This document shows, piece after piece, positions 8,606 through 16,598 of a stretch of 64,000 nucleotides of DNA; position 1 is the first letter of the stretch; each line of letters opens with the position of its first letter. A model generated the notes under the pieces. It saw only the letters and a program-made list of their open reading frames with translations, was not told the origin of the DNA and ran no database searches. The translations under genes and the position numbers were made by a program. Source of the DNA: an uncultured Paracoccaceae bacterium (lineage in GTDB: Bacteria > Pseudomonadota > Alphaproteobacteria > Rhodobacterales > Rhodobacteraceae); the NCBI GenBank assembly GCA_913060475.1, contig CAJXSD010000010.1, positions 33,790 through 97,789 on the forward strand, in the 5' to 3' direction.

Positions 8606-9346
8606 ATGAGCAAAGACGACATCCCTCAGCCCCGCAAATCGCTTTTGGCGGGTTTGCGCAATAACTTTCTGACGGGCATCGTGGTGATCGCCCCCGTGGG
8701 CCTGACCGTTTGGTTGATCTGGACGGTCATTGGGTGGGTCGATGGATTTGTGTTGCCCTTTGTTCCGGCGAAATACCAGCCCGAGATTTTGTTACAAAAC
8801 CTGTTGGGGCCGCAATATGATTTTAACATCCGCGGGCTGGGTGTGGTTTTTTTCCTGCTGTTTACAATGTTTGTGGGCTGGCTGGCCAAGGGGTGGATCG
8901 GTCGGTCGTTGATCCGTTGGGGCGAACGGTTGGTGGACCGTATGCCGGTTGTCCGTTCCATTTATTCGGGTGTAAAACAAATCGCCGAAACCGTTTTCGC
9001 ACAAAGCGATCGCAGCTTTGAAAAAGCCTGTCTGATCGAATATCCCCGCCGCGGCATTTGGGCCGTGGGATTTATTTCCACCACAGCCAAGGGCGAACTG
9101 GCCAAAAAAACTGCCTCTGGTGAAACATTACTGTCGATCTTTGTGCCCACGACCCCAAACCCAACATCAGGGTTTTTGCTGTTTTTCCCCGCCTCAGATG
9201 TGATTGAGCTGGACATGTCCGTCGAAGACGCGGCCAAGCTGGTGATTTCTGCAGGATTGGTGTATCCACAAAAAACGAAAACAGGCCATGTGATTGCGAG
9301 TGCGGAACAAGATGTACAAAGTATTGAGAAAACAAAAATTCACTAA
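8606..9346 (+). CDS. DUF502 family membrane protein
   Basis: 246 residues. Two membrane segments (about residues 17-48 and 72-95) are followed by a soluble C-terminal half that starts with the conserved RMPVVRSIYSGVKQIAETV stretch of DUF502. The biochemical role of the family is not established. A GGAG ribosome-binding site precedes the start. Its last 35 bases overlap the next reading frame, which suggests cotranscription. Confidence 0.85.
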   Translation: MSKDDIPQPRKSLLAGLRNNFLTGIVVIAPVGLTVWLIWTVIGWVDGFVLPFVPAKYQPEILLQNLLGPQYDFNIRGLGVVFFLLFTMFVGWLAKGWIGRSLIRWGERLVDRMPVVRSIYSGVKQIAETVFAQSDRSFEKACLIEYPRRGIWAVGFISTTAKGELAKKTASGETLLSIFVPTTPNPTSGFLLFFPASDVIELDMSVEDAAKLVISAGLVYPQKTKTGHVIASAEQDVQSIEKTKIH

Positions 9347-10608
9347 GATCATCGCAGCGCTAGTCCTGACCTGCTTGGCCCCTGCGGCGCAGGCTGATAT
9401 CGCACAGGCGCGGGCGGCATTTTTGCAAAAAAAACTATGGTCAGGCGTTACAGCTGGCCGTTGCGGCACAGGCCGAGACCCCGTATGAGGCATCCTTGCT
9501 AATCGCGCGGGTGTTATTGGATGCAGGCCAACCCCAGGGGGCCGAAATCGCGGCACGCACTGCGATGAAACTGCAATCCGACAGCTTTGCCGCGCGGTTT
9601 TTGTTGGGCACCAGCCTGCGCCATCAGGGCAAAAAAATCAGATCCGAATTCCATCTGCGCCGCGCGTTGGATTTGGCCAGTTCGGACCGTGAACGCAGGC
9701 TTGCACGCCAAGCAATGGGATATGTCCAAGCGACGCGGGATTGGGATGCAACGCTGACCCTAGGTATTGCGCCCACGACAAACGTGGGCAAGAAATCGGA
9801 TTCGGATTATTTGGGGATCGCCATTCCGGGGTTGTTCAATAACACCCCAAATCAGGCGGAAACATCCTCGGACCGGGGTGTTTTTTATGGGCTAAGTGTG
9901 ACGCGCAATATCAAACTGGACCACGGCGGCGCCAAATTCACCCTGGGACAGGTCCGCCGTGATTACAGCGATGATGACTATGATTCAAAATCCAGCACCA
10001 TCAGCGGGCTATGGTATGGCAAACAGGTGAATGGACGCCAAAGCTATGTGCGCGTAGATCGCAACTGGGCTGAGTATTTCGGGGACCTATATTCGACAAA
10101 TACCGCCATCACAGTCGGCCAAAGTTTTGCATCCCTCGGCAATCGCAGCGGTTCGGTCTCTTTGACGCGGAATACCGAGGATTTAGCCGACAGCGACACG
10201 GTCAATAAATCGACGACATTGGTTGTAAAACATGATATTCTCCGGCGCCCGCGGTATGTGATCAGTGGTCAGGTGTCATTGGCGGATAAAACGTCGACCA
10301 ATTCATTTAACCATTCTTTCGCGACCGATTTCACCCTGTCGGGACGGTTTAACCCCAAAGGCACCGGTTGGCTGCTGAATGGATCCCTGACACGCGGGTT
10401 TGAAACCTGGGACAATCGCAATCCGTTTTTTATCACAGACCGCAAAGATCAGGAATGGGTGGCCCGTGTGGGTGCGCAAAACCAAAACTTTAGCCTGTTT
10501 GGTTTGACCCCCACCCTAAGCCTGACCTATCAAAATCGCAACTCGACCGTTGATTTCTATGATTTGAAAAGCTCGGATTATTTCCTGGGCGTCACAAACG
10601 CGTTCTGA
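9312..10608 (+). pseudogene. Slam-like TPR/outer-membrane barrel protein, frameshifted in an A8 tract
   Basis: A signal peptide (about residues 1-24 from the ATG at 9312) leads into a helical repeat region, but the frame breaks at eight A (9427-9434) and stops at 9488. Skipping one A restores a continuous 431-residue protein: LQKNYGQALQLAVAAQAETP then ALLIARVLL-type TPR helices, followed by a barrel domain of about 280 residues ending in phenylalanine, as expected for outer-membrane proteins. The layout matches surface lipoprotein assembly modifiers (DUF560). It may be a true mutation, a sequencing error, transcriptional slippage, or a phase switch; purifying features of the downstream part argue it was recently or still is functional. 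Confidence 0.65.
9427..9434 (+). repeat. A8 homopolymer at the frame break
   Basis: Eight consecutive A at the point where the two parts of the Slam-like gene change frame. Seven A would give one intact frame. Such tracts are slippage-prone for polymerases. Confidence 0.9.
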
Positions 10609-10625
10609 TCACCAGTGGTGGCGCG

Positions 10626-11399
10626 TTACAGCGCCGTCCATCCCCCATCAACCGAAATTGTGGTGCCCGTGATCTGTGCGGCGGCGTCCGAACACAGGAA
10701 CCCACAGGTGCCGCCCAATTGTTCCACGGTGGCAAATTCGCGCGATGGTTGGCGCTCTAACATCACCTTTTTGATCACGTCTTCGCGGGACATGTCATAT
10801 TTGGCCATTGTGTCGGGGATCTGTGCTTCGACCAAGGGGGTCAGGACATAACCGGGGCAAATCGCGTTGCAGGTGATCGGATCCTGCGCGGTTTCCAGGG
10901 CGATGGTTTTGGTCATCCCCACAACCCCGTGTTTTGCGGCGACATAGGCCGATTTATAGGGGGACGCCGTCAATCCATGGGCCGAGGCAATGTTGATAAT
11001 GCGCCCCCACCCCTGCGCCCGCATCATCGGCACGGCCACAGCCGCGGTGTGGAACGCAGAATTCATATTGATCGCGATAATCGCGTTCCATTTGTCGATT
11101 GGGAATTCATCGATCGGGGCCACATATTGGATCCCCGCATTGTTGATCAAAATATCGCACCGCGGTTGTGTGCGGATCAAATCGCGGCACTGTTGCGCAT
11201 CGGACATATCGGCGCAGACATAATCGACCTGCACCCCGAATTCTGCCGCCAATTCAGCCGCCAAGGCGTGATCTTGGTCCGTGTCTGTGAATGAATTGAT
11301 CACCAGATCAGCACCGATTCCCGCCAAGGATCGGGCGATTCCCAAACCGATTCCCGATGTTGATCCCGTTATGATTGCACGTTTGCCGGCCAGATGCAT
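10626..11399 (-). CDS. bdhA: 3-hydroxybutyrate dehydrogenase (SDR family)
   Basis: 257 residues. Short-chain dehydrogenase with the nucleotide-binding TGSTSGIG motif (about residues 11-18), NNAG at about 90 and the YxxxK catalytic pair in SAYVAAKHG. The C-terminal SVDGGWTAL and the overall pattern fit D-3-hydroxybutyrate dehydrogenase, which interconverts 3-hydroxybutyrate and acetoacetate in polyhydroxybutyrate turnover. A GAGGAG ribosome-binding site, a TATAAA -10 and an inverted repeat lie upstream. Other SDR specificities are possible but less likely. Confidence 0.85.
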   Translation of the reverse strand: MHLAGKRAIITGSTSGIGLGIARSLAGIGADLVINSFTDTDQDHALAAELAAEFGVQVDYVCADMSDAQQCRDLIRTQPRCDILINNAGIQYVAPIDEFPIDKWNAIIAINMNSAFHTAAVAVPMMRAQGWGRIINIASAHGLTASPYKSAYVAAKHGVVGMTKTIALETAQDPITCNAICPGYVLTPLVEAQIPDTMAKYDMSREDVIKKVMLERQPSREFATVEQLGGTCGFLCSDAAAQITGTTISVDGGWTAL

Positions 11400-11435
11400 G
11401 GGGCGCTCCTCTTGATCAAAATAACTGCGAAATCC

Positions 11436-11464
11436 GTGAATTATCGTGGATTCACACGTTTATA
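11436..11464 (-). promoter_or_regulatory. Putative bdhA promoter -10 with inverted repeat at the start point
   Basis: On the minus strand, TATAAA (11464-11459) lies 18 bases after TTGTCG, and the inverted repeat GTGAAT-N8-ATTCAC (11436-11441 with 11450-11455) sits where transcription should start. The position suggests an operator for a repressor of bdhA. Confidence 0.4.
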
Positions 11465-11511
11465 GGGGTGAATGCTGCACTGCGACAATCGAAATCTGGG
11501 GAGAGCGCGCG

Positions 11512-11586
11512 AAAAAAAAGCGCCTGCAAAAGCAGGCGCAAGTCATTGAGGCAGGTTTCATACAGGCAAGAAACCTATCGAGCAGT
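11512..11586 (-). ncRNA. Candidate small RNA upstream of bdhA
   Basis: A ~75-nt minus-strand unit. It has a promoter just before it (see next entry), a 5' hairpin AGGTTTC/GAAACCT (11576-11570 with 11559-11553, 10-nt loop), a 13-nt linker and an ideal rho-independent terminator: 8-bp stem GCGCCTGC/GCAGGCGC (11539-11520), AAAA/TTTT loop and eight T (11519-11512). No gene lies upstream on this strand for the terminator to serve. It could also be an attenuator for bdhA, but bdhA has a promoter of its own. Confidence 0.6.
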
Positions 11587-11592
11587 GGTTAC

Positions 11593-11621
11593 TTTATATC
11601 GCTTTCTTTTCGCATCTCCAA
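11593..11621 (-). promoter_or_regulatory. Putative promoter of the small RNA
   Basis: Minus strand: TTGGAG (11621-11616), 17-bp spacer, TATAAA (11598-11593). This resembles a housekeeping promoter and predicts a start near 11586. Confidence 0.5.
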
Positions 11622-11697
11622 GCTAAAAGTTTGAAAAAATGAATTTGCCCGTCTAGGATTGAAAAATAAACAATGCGGAAACAAAGGATTATCGAAC

Positions 11698-13512
11698 ATG
11701 GCATTTCATCGCTGGGCGGCCCGGTGGTCGGGACTATTTGCGGTTACATTGGCGGCGAACATGGCATGGGCCGACCCTCAGCACGCTATTTCTATGTATG
11801 GGACCCCTGACCTGCCACCGGATTTTGTGTCCCTGCCCTATGCAAATCCCGATGCGCCCAAGGGCGGTGATCTGGTCATGGGCGAAGTGGGCGGGTTCGA
11901 TTCCGTCAATCCCCACATCCTAAAGGGGCGCAGCCCATGGCAGTTGCGGTTTTGGGGCTATGAAACGCTGATGGGCCGGAATTGGGATGAACCGTTCACG
12001 TTATACGGGCTGTTGGCCGAATCGATTCAGGTGGGTCCATCGCGCGAATGGGTCGAATTTACCCTGCGCCCCGAGGCCCGTTTTGCCGATGGCAGCCCCG
12101 TGACGGTGGACGATGTGTTATGGTCCTATGAAACATTAGGCACCGTTGGTCATTATAGGTACCGTGGGTTGTGGGGCAAAATCGCCTCTGCCGAACAAAC
12201 CGGCCCGCGTTCGGTGAAATTCACATTCAACGAAGATAATCCAGAATTGGCCCTGTTGGCCGGCATGCGCCCCATTTTGAAGAAATCGCAATGGGATGGC
12301 GTTGATTTCACGCAAAGCGGTCTGGACATCGTTCCCATCACATCGGCCCCCTATCAGATTACCGACATAGACCCCGATAAATCAATCACGCTGACCCGTG
12401 ACCCAAATTATTGGGGCAATGATCTGGGATTTCGCCGTGGCACCAATAATTTCGACACATTAACAATCGAATATTTTGGCGATGCAAATGTGTTGTTCGA
12501 AGCATTCAAGGCGGGCGAAATTGATATGCTGCGCGAAGGAAACGCAGAAAAATGGGAAACCCAGTTCAATTTCGATGCGGTGACCCAAGGGCTGGTGACA
12601 AAATCCGAAATTCCCCATCAACGGCCAACGGGTATGCGCGGATTGGTGATGAACACGCGCCGTGCGCCCTTTGACGATTGGCGGGTCCGCGATGCGATGA
12701 TTTTGGCGTTCAATTTCGAATATATCAATGATACCGCCAATGCGGGGCGTCAGGATCGGATTACATCGTATTTTTCCAATTCGGCATTGGGGCTGATCCC
12801 GGGGCCGGCCACGGGGGCTGTGCGGGATTTGTTGCTGCCCTTTGCGGATGATTTGTTGCCTGACACGATTGACGGATACACCCTGCCCCAAGGGGACGGC
12901 AGTGAACGCAATCGCGCCAATATGCGCCGCGCGGCCGATATGTTGGCGCAGGCGGGTTACATCGTCCAAGATGGGGTTTTGATGTCGGCGGACGGGCAGC
13001 CGTTTACATTCGATATTTTGCTGCGCCAAGGGGCACAGGAATATCTGACCATTGTAGAAATCTATACCCAAGCCCTGGCGCGTTTGGGGATCACGGCCAA
13101 CATTACGCTGGTGGATGGGGCGCAATATGCCGAACGCGCGCGCACGCTGGATTTTGACATGATGCCCTTTGCCCGTGATCTGTCGTTGTCACCGGGCAAT
13201 GAACAATATCTCTATTGGTCGTCCGATTATGCCGATACCGAAGGGACCCGAAACATGATGGGGCTGGCCTCGCCCGCGATGGATGCCATGCTGGACCGGA
13301 TCATGCAGGCGAAAACCTTGGATGACCTAAACGCTGTCACGCGGGCCATGGATCGTATCCTAATGGCGGGGCGTTATGTGATCCCGATCTATCATGATGG
13401 GCCCAGCCGGATTGCGCATAAATCGACCCTGAAGAAACCTGACCACACGCCAATCTATGGCGACCGGATTGGGTATTTCCCCGATGTCTGGTGGCATGAG
13501 GCCGCGCAATGA
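11698..13512 (+). CDS. Extracellular solute-binding protein family 5, YejA-like
   Basis: 604 residues from the ATG at 11698, which follows AAAGGA; the frame is open further upstream but without a ribosome-binding site. A signal peptide ends near AWA-DPQ. The body is a family 5 (oligopeptide/nickel type) binding protein; GDLVMGEVGGFDSVNPHILKG and the length of about 600 match YejA-like proteins, which bind peptides or microcin-like compounds for ABC import. No permease or ATPase genes follow, so it is an orphan or serves a transporter encoded elsewhere. A small lipoprotein gene overlaps its stop codon. Confidence 0.85.
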   Translation: MAFHRWAARWSGLFAVTLAANMAWADPQHAISMYGTPDLPPDFVSLPYANPDAPKGGDLVMGEVGGFDSVNPHILKGRSPWQLRFWGYETLMGRNWDEPFTLYGLLAESIQVGPSREWVEFTLRPEARFADGSPVTVDDVLWSYETLGTVGHYRYRGLWGKIASAEQTGPRSVKFTFNEDNPELALLAGMRPILKKSQWDGVDFTQSGLDIVPITSAPYQITDIDPDKSITLTRDPNYWGNDLGFRRGTNNFDTLTIEYFGDANVLFEAFKAGEIDMLREGNAEKWETQFNFDAVTQGLVTKSEIPHQRPTGMRGLVMNTRRAPFDDWRVRDAMILAFNFEYINDTANAGRQDRITSYFSNSALGLIPGPATGAVRDLLLPFADDLLPDTIDGYTLPQGDGSERNRANMRRAADMLAQAGYIVQDGVLMSADGQPFTFDILLRQGAQEYLTIVEIYTQALARLGITANITLVDGAQYAERARTLDFDMMPFARDLSLSPGNEQYLYWSSDYADTEGTRNMMGLASPAMDAMLDRIMQAKTLDDLNAVTRAMDRILMAGRYVIPIYHDGPSRIAHKSTLKKPDHTPIYGDRIGYFPDVWWHEAAQ

Positions 13513-13643
13513 AACATTTGGTCATAACATTCGGGATTTGTGCGTTCGTGATGGGGTGTAAAATTTCCCCATCTGTCACGGTCAACAGCGCCAGCAAAAT
13601 TGGCAATGTCACGGTCAGCACATCGACAACAGTTCGGCCCTAA
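13509..13643 (+). CDS. Small lipoprotein, 44 residues
   Basis: The ATG overlaps the stop codon of the binding-protein gene (ATGA), so translation is probably coupled. The peptide has a charged start (MKH), a short hydrophobic stretch and a lipobox FVMGC with Cys17, leaving a 28-residue mature peptide rich in Ser, Thr and Val (SVTVNSASKIGNVTVSTSTT). It is not recognised by family. A role alongside the binding protein is inference from the coupling. GGCCC/GGGCC arms directly at its stop could form a hairpin. Confidence 0.65.
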   Translation: MKHLVITFGICAFVMGCKISPSVTVNSASKIGNVTVSTSTTVRP

Positions 13644-13659
13644 CGGGGCCGAGTGGCAT

Positions 13660-14283
13660 CTAGGCCAGTGATGTCACCCATAAAATGGTGGCATCATCAT
13701 CACTGATCGAAACGACGTTATGCCCCATCGAGGCATCGTAATACGCGCTGTCGCCGCGCCGCATTTCGATAGGTTCGTAAAATTCGGTATAAAGCTGTAT
13801 GACCCCTGTCAGAACGTACAAGAATTCTTCGCCATCATGGCGGACCCAGCCGTCGAATTCTTCGATCTTGCGGGCGCGGACACGGGCGCGATAGGGCAAC
13901 ATCTGTTTTTTGGTCAGCGTTTCCGCCAAGAGTTCATGTTCATAGGTCGTGGTGGGATGCGCAGCACCCTGCCCGTTCTTGGTAATCGACAACCGCCCGT
14001 TGATCTGGTCTTTGACGGGGGGGGTGAACAATTGCGGTACCGAAATTTCCAACCCGACGGCCAGTTTTTTCAACGCGTCATAGGTGGGCGACATCTGACC
14101 GTTTTCGATTTTCGACAGGGTTGATCGCGCCAATCCCGCCTGTTGTGCGGCCTGTTCCAATGTCCAGTTGCGCGCTTTGCGCAGTTCACGCACGCGCGAT
14201 CCCAGCTCTAGCGGTTCTGCATGATCCTCATCCCCGTTTTCGCGGGCAATTTTGATCAGTGATTTTGGGTCAGATTTGGTCAT
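13660..14283 (-). CDS. XRE-family regulator with C-terminal cupin domain
   Basis: 207 residues from the ATG at 14283. An XRE helix-turn-helix occupies about residues 27-80 (LGSRVRELRKARNWTLEQAA ... LARSTLSKIENGQMSPTY), followed by a cupin (about 130-205: HDGEEFLYVLTGVIQLY, MGHNVVSISDD). Such HTH-cupin regulators sense small metabolites. It is divergent from the acyl-CoA ligase gene, which it may regulate. A short inverted repeat CCGCT-CTAT-AGCGG sits just upstream of the start and could be its operator. Confidence 0.85.
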   Translation of the reverse strand: MTKSDPKSLIKIARENGDEDHAEPLELGSRVRELRKARNWTLEQAAQQAGLARSTLSKIENGQMSPTYDALKKLAVGLEISVPQLFTPPVKDQINGRLSITKNGQGAAHPTTTYEHELLAETLTKKQMLPYRARVRARKIEEFDGWVRHDGEEFLYVLTGVIQLYTEFYEPIEMRRGDSAYYDASMGHNVVSISDDDATILWVTSLA

Positions 14284-14285
14284 AT

Positions 14286-14299
14286 CCGCTCTATAGCGG
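14286..14299. promoter_or_regulatory. Short inverted repeat in the divergent regulator/ligase promoter region
   Basis: CCGCT and AGCGG separated by CTAT, three bases from the XRE/cupin start codon. A possible autoregulatory site. A second small hairpin, CCCCT-N5-AGGGG (14332-14346), overlaps the ribosome-binding site of the ligase gene. Confidence 0.3.
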
Positions 14300-14347
14300 T
14301 GAAATATCACGCTTGCAACTGTCTGTGTTCCCCCCTAATTCAGGGGT

Positions 14348-15874
14348 ATGACAGACCCATTTGCCCCCCAAATTCCGGATCAATTCAATATGGCGGCCTA
14401 TGTTTTGGGCCATGCGGACCGGATCCCTGACAAAATCGCGCTCAGCATTGTGTCACCGCGCGGTGCGCAGCGATGGTCCTATGGTCAGATTAAACAGGCC
14501 GTTTTAGGGCTGGCGCAGGGGTTTTTGGATATGGGATTGTCGGCGGGCGACCGTGTGGTGTTACGCATTGGCAATACGGTCGAATATCCGCTGGTGTATC
14601 TGGCTGCATTGGCCGTTGATTTGGTGCCCGTTCCCACATCTGCGCAACTGTCATCGCATGAGGTTGCCAAAATCATATCCGAGGTGTGTCCCGCGGTGAT
14701 TGTCCATGATCCCGACGTGGCCAGCGCGGATGCACCCTGCCCCGTGATCCGCACCCCCGAATTGCCCGCGCTCTATCAAAACAGCCCGGCCCAATTCGTG
14801 ATGGGTGATCCAAATCGGTTGGGATATTTGGTCTATACCTCGGGGACATCAGGCCAGGCGCGCGCGGTGATGCACGCACATCGCGCCATTTTGGCCCGTC
14901 AGATGATGCACCGCGATTGGTACGATCTGTCCGATCAGGACCGATTATTGCACGCAGGGGCGTTTAACTGGACCTTTACGCTGGGCACAGGATTGATGGA
15001 TCCTTGGTCGGTTGGTGCATCGGCTGTGATCCCGGTTGCCGGAACGGCGCCCGAAGCGCTGCCATTATTGATGAAACGCCATGACGCCACATTGTTTGCC
15101 GCCGCACCGGGCGTTTATCGCAAAATACTGGATCGTCTGGACACGGCCATCGCGTTTCCCAAATTACGCCATTGTTTGTCCGCCGGCGAAAAATTGTCGC
15201 CCCGTATTGCAACACGCTGGGCCGAGATGACGGGCCAAACAATCTACGAAGCCTTTGGTATGTCGGAATGTTCCACCTTTATTTCCGCAGCCCCCCACCG
15301 GCCCGCGGGGGCGGATTTTCTGGGCTATCCCCAGCGGGGACGGCGCGTGGCGATTTTGCCCGCCGATCCCGATGCAGGCCCCATTGACACCGGATCCGAA
15401 GGGATCATCGCCATTCACGACAGTGACCCCGGCCTGATGTTGGGATATTGGAACGCCCCCGAGGCCACGGCAGAAAAAATGCGCCAGGACTGGTTTTTAA
15501 CTGGCGATTTCGGCGTGGAATGCCCAGATGGCAGCATTGCCTATCTGGGGCGGCGTGATGATATGATGAACGCGGGCGGTATTCGCGTGTCCCCGATCGA
15601 GGTGGAACGCGAACTCTCTGCCATTGCGGGCCTGACGACTGTTGCGGTCACAGATGTGTCGCCCAAGCCGGATGTATCGGTGATTGTGGCGTTTTACACC
15701 GGCACCCGCGATATTGCGCAGGCAGAATTTCAGGCATTTTGCCAATCACGATTGGCAAGCTACAAAATTCCGCGTAAATTTGTGCGGGTCGCGGAATTGC
15801 CCACAAATCCAAACGGCAAAATTAATCGCCGCGCATTGAAACAAAGGACGGACATTTTCGATGGTGAAACTTGA
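14348..15874 (+). CDS. AMP-dependent acyl-CoA synthetase/ligase
   Basis: 508 residues. The adenylate-forming signature YTSGTSGQARAVMH (about residues 158-171), the A5-type motif YEAFGMSECS at about 300-309, GDFG near 386 and the C-terminal catalytic lysine in NPNGKINR identify an ANL-family CoA ligase. The pattern is close to benzoate/aromatic or short-chain acid CoA ligases; the acid cannot be told from sequence. It overlaps the downstream DsbA-family gene by 14 bases and is divergent from the HTH-cupin regulator. Confidence 0.85.
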   Translation: MTDPFAPQIPDQFNMAAYVLGHADRIPDKIALSIVSPRGAQRWSYGQIKQAVLGLAQGFLDMGLSAGDRVVLRIGNTVEYPLVYLAALAVDLVPVPTSAQLSSHEVAKIISEVCPAVIVHDPDVASADAPCPVIRTPELPALYQNSPAQFVMGDPNRLGYLVYTSGTSGQARAVMHAHRAILARQMMHRDWYDLSDQDRLLHAGAFNWTFTLGTGLMDPWSVGASAVIPVAGTAPEALPLLMKRHDATLFAAAPGVYRKILDRLDTAIAFPKLRHCLSAGEKLSPRIATRWAEMTGQTIYEAFGMSECSTFISAAPHRPAGADFLGYPQRGRRVAILPADPDAGPIDTGSEGIIAIHDSDPGLMLGYWNAPEATAEKMRQDWFLTGDFGVECPDGSIAYLGRRDDMMNAGGIRVSPIEVERELSAIAGLTTVAVTDVSPKPDVSVIVAFYTGTRDIAQAEFQAFCQSRLASYKIPRKFVRVAELPTNPNGKINRRALKQRTDIFDGET

Positions 15875-16511
15875 TATAATCTCGGATCCGATTTGTCCGT
15901 GGTGTTTTATTGCCAAGGCCTATTTGGATCGTGCCTTGGAACAACGGGCTGATCATCCCTTTACCATTGAATGGCACCCGTTTCAGTTAAACCCAGACAT
16001 GCCTGCCGGCGGTATGGACCGCCGCAGTTATCTGGAACAGAAATTCGGGGGTCAGGACCGGGCGGTGCAGGCCTATTTGCCGGTGGTGGACCATGCAGTC
16101 AAGGCAGGATTGGACATCGATCTGGAACGTATTCAGACCACGCCCAACACATTGGATGCACATCGGTTGATTTACTGGGCCGGCATCGAGGGCCGTCAAA
16201 CCCCCGTTGTGCGGGCCCTGTTTCAGGCCTATTTCCAGCACGGGCGTGATATTGGCGCGCGCGATACCTTGATCGACATAGCGGTCGGGGCCGGATTGGA
16301 TCGTGATATGATCACACGGTTGATGACGTCTGATGCGGATCTTGAGGATACTAAGGCCCGCGATCAATCCCTGCGGGATATGGGGGTCAATTCTGTGCCC
16401 ACCTTTATCATTGCGGGGCAACATGTGGTTACCGGCGCACAGCCCACGGAATTCTGGACCAAGGTGATTGATGAAATCCTGCAGTCCCTGGATGCCGAAA
16501 CAACGGTGTGA
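15861..16511 (+). CDS. DsbA-family thiol oxidoreductase (FrnE-like)
   Basis: 216 residues, no signal peptide, so cytoplasmic. A thioredoxin fold with CPWC near the N-terminus (DPICPWCFIAKAY, about residues 8-20) and the cis-proline region VNSVPTFII at about 173-181 place it in the FrnE / 2-hydroxychromene-2-carboxylate isomerase group. Members act as disulfide isomerases or on aromatic substrates. Its 14-base overlap with the acyl-CoA ligase gene indicates a shared operon and perhaps pathway. Confidence 0.82.
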   Translation: MVKLDIISDPICPWCFIAKAYLDRALEQRADHPFTIEWHPFQLNPDMPAGGMDRRSYLEQKFGGQDRAVQAYLPVVDHAVKAGLDIDLERIQTTPNTLDAHRLIYWAGIEGRQTPVVRALFQAYFQHGRDIGARDTLIDIAVGAGLDRDMITRLMTSDADLEDTKARDQSLRDMGVNSVPTFIIAGQHVVTGAQPTEFWTKVIDEILQSLDAETTV

Positions 16512-16549
16512 CATCCCCAACGCAGGGCGCGACTATCACGCTTGTGTTT

Positions 16550-16586
16550 TTGACCCTTTACACTAGATTATTTATCATAGTGATAA
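16550..16586 (+). promoter_or_regulatory. Promoter with palindrome over the -10 box
   Basis: TTGACC (16550-16555), 17-bp spacer, TATCAT (16573-16578). The -10 box is embedded in the inverted repeat TTATCA-TAG-TGATAA (16572-16586), the place expected for a repressor operator. It drives the unknown secreted protein at 16599. Confidence 0.55.
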
Positions 16587-16598
16587 TTGGTGTAGAGA

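Noticed and set aside
9496..10608. Independent barrel gene starting at TTG 9496
   Set aside because: It lacks a signal peptide, which an outer-membrane protein needs; the frameshifted single gene explains both parts better.
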